Below the pieces are notes generated by a model, which worked only from the letters and a program-made list of their open reading frames with translations, was not told the DNA's origin and did not search any database. Of a DNA stretch of 64,000 nt, positions 1 to 10,700 are shown one piece after another. The stretch's first letter is position 1, and each line of letters starts with the position of its first letter. This DNA is from Zymoseptoria tritici IPO323 (lineage: Eukaryota > Ascomycota > Dothideomycetes > Mycosphaerellales > Mycosphaerellaceae). The stretch lies in the NCBI RefSeq assembly GCF_000219625.1, contig NC_018217.1:620001-684000 (forward strand), read 5' to 3'. The position numbers and the translations under genes were made by a program.

Positions 1-1332
1 CATGTGTGCGGGTGGGCGCGCGGTGGCGGCTCGGTGAGATGGAGTACAGTGTGTAATCGCGGTGGGGCGCTGAGGCTATGGGTGGTGTAGGAGGACGAAC
101 AGCAGTGGCACGAAAACGACATTCGGCGTCATGCCGAGGGTGGAGATGCCATGTGCGAGAGTTGTTGTTCGAGTGTGAGGCGTGAGGTCGGGCAAGGTGG
201 GTTCTGCGATTCGGAGGAGGCGTCCAAATCACGAATGACGTAGAACTATCGGAAGGATTGGAGAGGAATGCAGCTGCGTGCGGCTCCGGAGGTCAAGAAT
301 AGATTATAGAGGAGGCAATGCAATGTCGGAGTAGGAGGAGCAATGGAATGATTCGGGTGATTAGCAATTGCACAAGATATGGCAGTAGTGAGAAGAGCAA
401 GGTAAAAGGTAGGAGGATCAGGAAGGGCACCTCAGTTCTGGATTACGCAAAGACGAAATGGGAAGCGGATCCAATCCAATCTCAGGGACGGCGGATGGCC
501 CCACACGAGATGAGGATGACGGCGGGCACGCGACTTGGCCGATGTATTTCCAGATGACCTCATGGTGCCACCATGCCATGAAATATCGACAAGGTCGAGA
601 CTCATGGGGCGGCGTATACTTCGTATTGGCCAACATATAGCGCGTCGACGGGTATGGATATTCAGTGTGCTATATACTACAACGCGCCCGCCAACATGGC
701 GACTGCGTGACTGATGAGTACCTTGGTCTGCATACTTATGTTGCTCAACCAAAGTGCACTTCTCCAGCATCTTGACAACGACCCTGCATGCTGGTTAGAT
801 CTGGTCGGGTCTAGATTCCCGCACCCTGGCCGTTTACCATGGATCCGTCTATCATGGATGGCCTGACCGTCGTCCTTCCCTTCTGCCTCGACAGACTTGC
901 CGAGATGGTGACGGTCGGCTGCTTGCGGCGGCTTTGCCTTTGACACGGACACCACTACTACAAGGCAATACCGTACCTCCTTGGTCCCGCTCCAACTGTA
1001 CCACATGTGTCGAACTCTGGTGGCTTAAGAGTGTGCAGTGCCACAGGAGATTGCGGGCATGATTCGAGAGAATGATGTGTTTGTCTACAAGGGAGATTGA
1101 AGCGGCAGCACTATCGTGGACGCTGCCTTTTGTCGTCCGCCAAATATCCCACAGGTTTATGCAGTGGAGTTGCCCCACGCGTCGATGCTCTTTCACGTGC
1201 TAGGCTTTAATAAAGCACTCCACCTGCTGTGAACACAACACCGTTCCTTACCTAAGTCATTGCTTCATTCAACGGAGGGCGACGAGGTGTATGTAGTGTT
1301 GCGCCTCACGTCACCTCTCCCCTTCCCTCAGC
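1..1332. other. No recognisable gene
   Basis: Only short overlapping open frames occur on both strands, none with splice continuity or a family motif. The last part, just before the gene starting at 1333, is presumably its promoter and short 5' leader. Confidence 0.5.
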
Positions 1333-3231
1333 ATGTTTCGGTGCGAATGTCAACAACAAAATTCAGAAAAGTCCTCCAGCTAACTTGAACCCCAGCAAGC
1401 AGCTTGTGCAAGCAGCCTTGAAGTCGACAAGACTACCAGCCAACAAAGGACCCGGCATCCGTCACATCTCATCTTCATATGTCCGCTTCAACGCAACACC
1501 TCTATCCTCGCAAGTCGACCGCGTAGCCCGAGACGAGCCATTCGACCGGACCGGAAGCTCATCAAAAGGCTACCAACAGTCTTCAAAACTTGATCGCCAA
1601 TCGGGCTTCGAACCAAGCGCAGTCAGCAGTCAAAAACCATCGGTCCGACATCTCTCAAAGCATCCATTGCCTCGATTCGAAGCTGGAGATGTCGATCATC
1701 TATCCTTGCGATTTGAGGACGGATCCTTGAAAATTGTCGATGAGCGGGAGGGCCGGTCCACGACGATGTGAGATGTTTGTCACTGTAAATTAACAGCAGA
1801 GACTGACATGATCGTTGTAGACCCGGCCGCTGGTTGAGGTATCGATTCGAGACAACGACACAACGAGATTGCTAGTACTGACTTCGCAAGGGACAATTGT
1901 GCCTGCTCGCAATGCCGCAACGGCGATACAGCTCAACGACAAATCAATGTTTTCAAGGTTTGTGTGAGAGGGATGCTGAATGAACGACCGTCTAACCTTT
2001 GTCAGGGAACGCTCGACTGCACTGTCATAAACTGTGACATCGCGAATGGACAGGTTGGATCAGCTACAGTGACTTGTGAGTCTTACGTCGTTCATGACCC
2101 AGTTCGCACAGTGAATCATGGCTGAGGGTTCGATTTGTAGTTAGCGATGGTCATCAGAGCGAGTTCCCTACGCAGTCACTGCTACGGCGGAGAAGTGACG
2201 GCGTCACAAAAGGCCGATATGGTCGCACAACGTCAGTCTTAACCTGGAAGATCAACTCTCGATAATACTGACTGATGTCGAATCAGAATCAAACCATGGA
2301 CAGCAGATATTGCGAGCTCACGACCATCGGTGCCATACACAGAAATGTCCATCGACGCCGGTATGGGCACATTGCTGCACAGAATAGTACGACCCGTCTT
2401 CGCGGCGACATTCCAAGCTCATTCTGACGACTTGCAGCGTACATACGGCTTCTGCATAATCGAGGACCTTCCTGCAACACCCGAAGCAACCGAATCTCTC
2501 CTCGAATGCATCGGACCCATCAGAAACACACACTACGGTACAAAGATCTCCCCTGCATCCCCAGACGAAAAGTCTCCTGACCATATGTAGGCGGCTTCTA
2601 CGACTTCACATCCGACCTCTCCTCCAAAGACACAGCCTACACCAGCGAAAGCCTCGAACCTCACACAGACAACACCTACTTCACCGAACCCGCCGGCCTG
2701 CAAGCCCTCCACATGCTCTCCCACACCGACGGCTCCGGCGGCGAAAGCTCCCTCGTCGACGGCTTCAACGCCGCTCTCCAGCTCTACAACACAGACCCTG
2801 AAGCCTACCTCACCCTCAGCAACACTGGCGTCTACGCTCACGCTAGTGGAAACGAAGGCATCAGTATTCAACCTGCTCAAGCCTTCCCTACCCTGTCCCA
2901 CCATCCCGAGCAAGGTTACCTAACGCAAGTGCGCTGGAACAACGCCGATCGAGCGGGTATCGCAGCGGACTTTGCAGATGTGGATAGGTGGTACGATGCG
3001 GCGGCGAAGTTCGATGCGCTGCTCAATGATCCGAAGAATGTATACTGGTTCCAGCTGAAGCCTGGGCAATTACTGCTGTTTGACAATTGGCGAGTCTTGC
3101 ATGGGCGAGCGGCGTTTACGGGGAAGCGGAGGATGTGTGGCGGGTATATCAATCGGGATGACTTCATTTCGAGGTATCGGGCGACGAATTTGAGTGAGGG
3201 GGAGGTCAGGCTGGCTACGGTTACGGGGTGA
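1333..3231 (+). CDS. Trimethyllysine dioxygenase (carnitine synthesis), mitochondrial
   Basis: Fe(II)/2-oxoglutarate-dependent hydroxylase that converts N6-trimethyllysine to 3-hydroxytrimethyllysine, the first step of carnitine synthesis. Nine exons join in frame: 1333-1340, 1396-1767, 1821-1838, 1891-1957, 2006-2075, 2141-2231, 2287-2386, 2438-2537 and 2591-3231 (1467 nt, 488 aa). The start is an 8-nt exon (ATG TTT CG) joined after a CTAAC branch site, which gives an acid-free, Arg/Lys/Ser-rich N-terminus typical of a mitochondrial presequence. The N-terminal domain has the WLRDNCACSQC block with its clustered cysteines. The catalytic TauD-like domain shows HYGGFYDFTSD, DTAYT, the HTDNTYF iron ligands (His and Asp), SGGESSLVDGF, and the distal iron ligand in LLFDNWRVLHGR. 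Length and motif order match fungal TMLD. Gamma-butyrobetaine hydroxylase is the related alternative, but the DFTSD/DTAYT blocks favour TMLD. Confidence 0.9.
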
Positions 3232-3377
3232 TGATAGACACTGAATTATAGCATCAGAAGGCTGACTGCGGGTCCAATGTGATTGCTCACGAGGAAAATG
3301 ACATCCCAGCAAGAGCATGAAAGGGTGTAGACCGGGCGAAGGGTAGACCTACGGACACGTTTACGTGCAGTGCTCAA

Positions 3378-3840
3378 TGTCCGTACAATTTACTGAAGCA
3401 AAGTGTTCTGATACCTCACCTGGCCGTGTGCATGTAAAGTAACATTCAACCAGGTGGTCAGCTCAGTCAGCTACCTTATCCCCGTTCTGCTCACTCATAT
3501 AAACGCGATTTCAGGCGTTCGAAACAACATGCCTGCACGGCTACCAAGATGTCCAAGTACCGTACCTAAACACCATATCTCACGATGTCCTTTCGATCTA
3601 CATCTCCTCAACACCCGCCCCCAAAAACCGCAGCGTACCCACTTTCTCTCGCTCGGCCTTCCCACCGAAACAAGCAGGCCACATCTCGGAGCCTACGCCG
3701 CAATTTACGACCCTAGGGCCCTCAATCACCGCCCATAAGCGCGGGTTCGTTGCTGTGCGAGAGGGTCAAGTCCGATTGCTGCCGACGTTGCGGGCAAAGC
3801 CTCTTTCTTTTTGGTATAAGAAGGTGTATATCTTAGGTAC
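3378..3840 (+). CDS. Possible short hypothetical gene, two exons
   Basis: I do not recognise this. A candidate first exon starts at ATG 3378 and ends at a GTAAAGTA donor near 3435. It joins in phase to an acceptor TTTCAG near 3515 followed by about 105 open codons, including VQVPYLNTISHDVL and GFVAVREGQVRLL. The frame stays open past 3840 into a low-complexity Asn/His/Thr/Pro stretch that looks like the leader of the next gene, so the 3' end is uncertain. There is no domain assignment, and it could be a gene remnant. Confidence 0.22.
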
Positions 3841-4179
3841 TATCGTACTATCGCTTTGTGTTTTTGTGCTACGACACTTTCATCTTGGCATCATTCATTC
3901 AACTTCTCTATCGCTGATAGAGATTGGTTTTTGGATTAAGGCAGCCGATGTGGAACGATCATCACGAGGGTATCAGCATACTACCAGTATATCACCAGGA
4001 ATTCGGTCTTCAAGATCACATCATTTCCGTTCCCATTCCCACGCCAAAACGCGAACTCAAGCGAACAAACACTCCAACCGTCCCAAACATCACTCCAACT
4101 ACAACCCTCCATCCACCATCAACCTCAACCATCAACCTCACAACACCACCCACCACCAAACCCACAAAAAACGCCCACC

Positions 4180-4416
4180 ATGCCCCTTCTAGCCCGCCGC
4201 TTCTCCATCACAAACTTCATCATCGCCTCCTCCGCTCTGGGCTTCCAAGTCTCCGTGCTCTACCCCTGGCACATGAAACTGGACGAAGACTTCGCCGCGC
4301 TGAGGAAGGAAAACGTGCGATTGGCGAAGCTCGTTGAGCAGAAATTTCGGATCGGTGCTGCTGCATCGCTGGAGGGGAAGGAGGAGAGGAAGGGGAAGGT
4401 TGAAGGGAAGGCTTGA
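4180..4416 (+). CDS. Small single-pass membrane protein, unknown function
   Basis: 78-aa open frame with a strong start context (CCCACCATGC). Residues about 9-30 (SITNFIIASSALGFQVSVLY) form one hydrophobic segment. It is followed by a charged, heptad-like stretch with EDFAALRKENVRLAKLVEQK and then a Lys/Glu/Gly tail. The Arg-bearing N-terminus before the membrane segment would suit a mitochondrial inner-membrane assembly-type protein, but no family was recognised. A CT/AC-rich leader of about 200 nt precedes the ATG. Confidence 0.5.
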   Translation: MPLLARRFSITNFIIASSALGFQVSVLYPWHMKLDEDFAALRKENVRLAKLVEQKFRIGAAASLEGKEERKGKVEGKA

Positions 4417-4991
4417 GGTGAAGGGGGGGTTGGGGAGGGCTTGTTCCTGGGGGAGAACGTCTGTCGATGGGGTTTGGAGGTGGGCTGACTGCGCGGTCGA
4501 GGCGTGGGAGGTGGAGTGATGGCGATGAGCTCTGCTGGACAGGTCGGATCGATGGAATTAGACCGCGTTGTTTGACGCTTTCAACGCAGTTTTAGTGGCA
4601 ATGTTCAGCCATAGAGGGTTATAGAGGAGCTTCAGAGAAGCTGAATTCATCTGGGAGCATTGCATCAGCCTTTGACGATGCAGTATAGAGGACTCCTGGG
4701 GATATGATTTGGGCGATGTGATGAGAGGATGCAGACGTTGTACAACTTCGCGACTACTTCTGCTTCGTAGCTGAGTGCAATCGATGTGGACGTCAAAGCT
4801 ATGCGGTCCACGTCAATGCAGATCTGACATCTGGCGGCATGCTTCGCCAAGGTCAATATTCCACGCCTTCAATGCGTTCAGAGCGTGCGAATGGACGCGA
4901 TGTTCGCACTTCCTCCGTCGCTGGACCCTTATCGCCATCCCGTGGGTCTTATCCCACAACGCCGCCGCTAGAATGGTAGCAACCAAGATCT
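4417..4991. other. Intergenic, nothing recognised
   Basis: Lies between the small membrane protein and the 3' end of the oppositely oriented BUD7-family gene. The first part is G-rich (3' UTR). Short frames on both strands have no splice or motif support. Confidence 0.4.
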
Positions 4992-7347
4992 TCAACCGTC
5001 ATTACCATCGCTTTTGAAAGCCGCACAGAGAGCGGCGTACTGATGTGTCAAGTCAAGCACAGGCTGGGGCAAGCTCGTAGCCTGAACGATACTCCTGACT
5101 TTGACCGCGCCTTCGTCTTCGATGAGTTTTCGAATGGCGTAGATCAGATCAGGGGAGAACTATGACACAGTCAGCATGTCGGCCCGCGCGGGACAACATC
5201 ACCACCAGCACTCACCTCTGAATACCACCTGAATTGCCAAGCCACCAAGCGGATCAAAGCACCAAGCATGCTCCTGAAATCACCCTGTCGTTCATACAGC
5301 GCCAACACGCCTCTCATCGCCTTTGGACTGAAGCGCATGCTAAGGCACGCTTGCCAGGCCTCAATGGCTTCCTCGGGATGATGTAGTCGCTCGGCCAGAT
5401 CTCCTAGTATCTCCCACTCTTCTGCACTCTTCTTGTACGCCAATTGTTGCTGCTTGTACTGCGATGCCTCGGTTCTCCAGATGGTGTAGATGCGAAGATC
5501 CTCGTACAGGACCATGAATAGGTTGTCCAGCCATCGTTCGCAAAGTCGCTTGTGCTGAAATTGCGTATATGATTGATGAGACGGATCGCCCGGCGGTTGA
5601 GGTTGTGGTGTTTCGGAATTTGATCTGGCGGTGATGGTAGTTGATGGCTTTGAAACGTTCGCATCTAGAGTCGACGACTCTGCTGGAGCTTCGTGCTGCC
5701 CATTAACCATGTCTTCGGTGCCCGCATCTGAGGGTCTCCCTTCCTGATCCCCGTGACCATTCATTTGGGGCGTATCCGTACTCCTCAAAGCCACGGTGCT
5801 GGCATTCCTGCTTGCAGATCCCGTTTGTGGTACCTGCTTCTCGTGACGATACTCCTCCTCCATCACAAAGACTTGACTTCTGATCTTGAGCAGTTGGTCC
5901 CATCCAATCTTCTTCGTGATCTCGGTCAGGAGTATGTAAGCCTTGTGAAACGTTCCTTTGTAGTTCCCAGCAGACAATCTACGTAACGTTGGGTGAACCA
6001 TTTCGGAGTCGGGAGTTGCGCCGGCGTCATCAATTTCGTCGCAGATGGTCTCGGCAGCCAGTGGTAGAGACACTCGGAGCGGTTCCGGTAGTCGAGGCGC
6101 ATCTTTGTCTTGGTAAGTGAACATTGGGCAGGAGTTGAGTGTCAGTAGTGCCAGATCCCACTGCTCCATCGAAACATAAATCTCCGCCAATCGAGCCCAG
6201 GTACAGAATTCGCTGGGCGCAGAAACAACGCCGCGCTTTGCGATCTCCAACGCGAGATCGCCTCGACCCTTGCGATTGCAGAACTCAGCTTGACAATCCA
6301 GTATTGAGTAGTCCATCGGCAAGTCTCGAACGGCTTCGTTAAGCAACTTGACCGCCTTCACTTCCTCATCGGCAGCAATGTAGACCCGAGCGAGGAGGGA
6401 CGAGATCTCAGGATCTCTCTCTCGCAGCTTCTCGAAGAGATTGATTCCGGAGGAAAATCGTCCAGTGGTTTTGATGTAGTTTAAAAGTCCAGACGTCAAG
6501 TGATTCGACACGAGGTTCGGGACCTGGATCTCCGGATCCGATCCGAGTTGCCAGCCTGCATGCTATCAGTATGCCTTCTCCGTCCACGCCTTGTCGTTTT
6601 GACCCACCGCTGAAAAATAGCTTCTCTGCTGCCTCGAGAAACCGGTGCTCTTGCTCGGTACTCGTGATCGGGTTGAATCGCCGCACGCCAATGATGCGCT
6701 TCATGACATCCCCCGACCCAGTATCCGCATACGAGTATGCTCTCAAGACACTGCAGAGATATGTTTCCAACCAGTGCTCTTCTGTGGCCTCCAATTTGTT
6801 CCCTCGCTCATCCACACAGTAGCTTTCGACGGTTCCGGGGATCTGTACTTGCACACGCATATCGACTCGAGAGAACGCATTGTAGCAGCTGCGACGGTCA
6901 GTCTCACGTTGCACCAGGGGAGCACGGCCAGCACAAACCAGTAAAGTCCAGATGTCACTTTGTTGACTGCGCTGCTGGGTCCGTAGGTCAAGGTATTGAT
7001 GTATGCTGCCAAACTCGCCGACGACGATGCGTCAATTCCGGTCGCATGGTGATAGACTCCGACCTCAACATTCACTCAGCTTGGGATATCTCTCCCTCCA
7101 ACTCCAACCCGTGCTTACCTGTTTCGTGGTCGACTTGTTCGGTTGCTTTATAAGGTGTATGAGATCGGGTGGACCAAGCTCTCGCAGTGTCTGTAGACTT
7201 TCGGTTCGAACATCGATCACGGGATGTGCGTCGTCTTCGAAGAGCCTGCAGGCGGACTGTCAGCGTGAATCCCCTTCAGCCGCATGTAAGTACGGCCACG
7301 AAGCTTGTCTGGGAGCCGGCTTACTCTGGCACGCTGGTTGCCACCAT
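4992..7347 (-). CDS. Chs5-Arf1-binding protein (ChAP, BUD7/BCH1 family)
   Basis: TPR-containing cargo adaptor of the exomer complex, which carries selected membrane proteins such as chitin synthase from the trans-Golgi to the plasma membrane. Read on the minus strand, a 23-nt first exon (7347-7325, MVATSVPE) joins 7245-7119, which contains the family block ELGPPDLIHLIK, and then 7063 onward (ATGIDASSSASLAAYINTLTY). Next come FSRVDMRVQVQIPGTVESY, an intron near 6553-6611, and the long TPR exon (SGLLNYIKTTGRFSSGINLF, LARVYIAADEEVKAVKLL, WARLAEIYVSMEQWDLALL). The last intron is 5160-5215, and the protein ends with QPVLDLTHQYAALCAAF. A Ser/Pro-rich linker interrupts the TPRs. Product is roughly 730 aa, normal for the family. 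The join near 6895-6950 is the least certain. It shares a 376-bp divergent promoter with HIR3. Confidence 0.88.
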
Positions 7348-7723
7348 TTTCGGGGCGTCGATATCGGCAGTCTCACTTCTGAAGTGTTGTCAGACGATCC
7401 GGGAATTGCAAAAGTGTGGAACGAGAATGAGGACAATTTATCGAGTGATCGATCCTAGAACCAACCTCAGTCAACAACTCTGGGGGAGCTCTCAATAAGA
7501 GCAGCGGCCCGTGCCGTCTCGAGTGAGTGGCCCCTGCCTTACCCGCACTTTAGCTCGGACGCGACCTCTAGAACTACTTGTCTCGAATACGCGACGACAC
7601 TTCACCAATGAATGTCACGGCAGCGCATGCCAACGACAACATCACTCGCACATGCAGCGTCACTGTTGAGAAAGAGCGTCATGTCCGGGTGATGTTCTGC
7701 ACGAATATTGAACTGTCGCAACC
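7348..7723. promoter_or_regulatory. Divergent promoter region, BUD7-type / HIR3
   Basis: 376 bp between the two start codons transcribes outward in both directions. No specific binding site could be assigned by eye. Confidence 0.5.
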
Positions 7724-10700
7724 ATGTCCGGCTTCAATGCGCTGAACATCGAATCTGACGACGAGTCTGATATCGAGATCGACGACACGAAAGAGATCCA
7801 AATCGAAGAAGCTCTGAAGCTCTACCAGATCGCCCTCAAATACCACTCAGAAGGTCCAGATTCTTTCGCACAGGCATCCGAAGCATACCAGGCACTCTTC
7901 GACTCCGACATCTTCAAATACCCCGAATCGCAAGCGGAGCTTCAGCGTATCGAACTTTACGGTGCAGCACCGGAGATCGACGGACTATGGGATGATGTGG
8001 TTTCTGGCTCCGTGACCGCTGCCACCAGTCTAGACACCGGCCCGAGCACTCTACCCCAAGTCCTGCATCTGTCGCACAAGAACTTCGCTCAGTTCAAATT
8101 GGATGCACTGGATGCCAAGCTGGACCAATTTAATGTCACGCTCAACCAAGTCCTGGCCGATGCGCTTGTGGCCTTGGATCATTTCGTCAAAGCTCTTGAC
8201 AAGGATGACAGTGATATCGACCTCTGGCGACGAACGGCATCCGTTGGCGAGATTCTGGATAGCAAACGAGTCGCTCGCTTCTGTCTCGAGTCTGTCCTCG
8301 ACGGCGATGATGATGGATTGAATGGTGTGCTGTCGCTTCCTGGGTTGGAGGAAGGCTTTGCAGGAGAGCAGCTACGTGATCTGATCGCAGCCTTGCAAGA
8401 TCAACTATCCATGCTGCAAGGCCCACTCTCCACCACCAAGCGTAAAGCCCTGTCAAAACTTCTCAAGCAGGGACTGCATCCATACGATGGCATGATCTCA
8501 CATCAGGCAACCTTGCGAGCACAAGACCGGCAAAAAGCCGAAGCCATTCATCCAAAGCGCGCGATCCTCAAAACGCCAGCGACTTGGGCTGATTTGGGCG
8601 AAGAGCTACTCCGTCATCTAATGGCAGCGCAGCACGGCAAATCTGTGGACTGCGTGGGTCAAGCAGTTTGCTTTGATCTCTCCGCTACACAATCTGGATC
8701 GATGAAGGTGCACGACCCATCAAGCTCTCCTGAAGAGCAATCGCCGCCGCCGAACCTAGTCAACAACACTGCATTTCCAACGTCGATAGCAGAGCAGTTC
8801 CCAGGTCTGGATCATGGAGTACCTACAGTGCAGCCTCAGATCGCGTTCGCCGACCCTAGCATGGGTCCTGCGCCCGATCCAGCGGACGAAGACGCAGAAA
8901 TGATCGACACATCTGTCGTAGTTCTACCCTCGAGGAAGCGTTCTGGAGACACTGCTGGCCTTAATGAAGGGACGGAGGAAAGTCGCTCCAAAAGGAGAAC
9001 CACCCGTGGTCGAGAATCGAACATTAACGGCGAAGATAGTCGCCAGGCTATCATCGACGCGAACGCTCGCTGGGAGTTTGAGCAACAACTGAACGAAGTC
9101 CAAGCAGCAGATGATTGGATGTTTGAGACGGTGGGTAACCTCTACGAAAGGATCGGCATTGTCGGCTTCGGCGCCTGCAGAAATGTCAGGCAAGACATGC
9201 AATTGTCAACTACAGAATCCAGCACACCATCGCATGAGGCAGAGCCGTCAATATCAGATTTGAGACATGCCAGATCTGATCTCCAGGCGTTTCTGCAGAA
9301 GTACAACAACCAATTGGCGAATCTCATCCTTCATGGTGGGGAGAATCTGGACATCAGCAAAGGTTCAAGCGCCTCTTCAGCGGGAAGCATGTTTGCGTCA
9401 GGGGGCACATCTAAGAGCATTGCCAAACTTCCAACATGTCCCGATGATGGTCTTGCAGAGCTGCTGCAGTCGGTCAATTCGGGCTGGCTGTTGGTCGAAG
9501 ACGTGGCTTGGCTGTTCATCCAGGCGATGTTGCGACCCGGGCTCTCTGTTCAGGGCAACACTTACACTGAATTCCTCTGGCCCGAGCATCTGAAGACCAT
9601 GATCGTCCGGACTCTTGTCAACTTCGATCGCAGTATCTTTCGTCTAGCGTGCTCCGAACTGGAGGCTCAGGACGAGGCACAACTTAGTCCCGCGATACTT
9701 TCCCTTGCGGAAGTAATCCAGACAATCTTCGAGCTGCATCTCGACATCTACTGCTTGATCAAGCAGCCCAATAGTGGGGTCGATGAAGATACCGTCATAG
9801 AGCAAGGAGACCGCTTGCAACGTTGGTCTGAGCTTGCGCGAGAGGTCGTACAGCTGAATGCCACTATCGAGGGTTCTGGTCGACTGGAGTCGACACTCAA
9901 CCTGCGGTTCCTCTGGGCGACCACCTTCAATATCGGCGCATCCTCGGAAGTCTCCCAGGATCATGTTATTGAATGTATGCGCGACCTGCGCTCCGTACTT
10001 GTGGCATCCGGACAGCCAGCTATTTACCTGCAGAACAATGCGATCATGCCTGAGCTGTCAACATCAGCTCTAGACCGGGAGGTTTCGAAATTGACGACCA
10101 GAGATTTCTTTCTGAAGGTCACGGATCAGGACCTCGGTGATCCCGCTGCTGTCATTGAGAACCTCGAACCCCTGCTTGAGTCGCTTGATCCTGCTATCGC
10201 TCTCAATCCTCTCGTGGCCGACGATTCATCAGAGTCGGCATCGGCGACACTTTCGCATGTCTCGCCGGAATTGATCAAATTTCTGGAAAGCAGCCACATT
10301 TCCATCAGGCTTCTCCTATGGCAGCGCCTTCGTGATGCATACTATGCCATCGAGTACACCCCCATGGTGGTGTATTGCTACTTTCGCATGATACGCATGA
10401 TCCTAGGCGAGCTCAAGAGATTTGAGGTCGTCGATGCGGAGAGCAGCGAGCGCCAGGTCACGGTTCTGAAGTCGTTCCGCCTTCTTCTGGACATGGTCAA
10501 GAAGTTGTACGAGTTGATCAACACTTCTGAGAACCCGCTAGAGTGTATTGATGAGTCGGGATTGAGACTAGCGGTGGACAGCTTCGGCGAGATTCTGCAA
10601 CTCATCCAAGTCTTCAATGTGACCGAGGACGTGATTCGCGTCGGGCAAGCACAGCCACCGACCCTCGCCAATGGTAACGCCGCAAGCTCCTTCACCGCGG

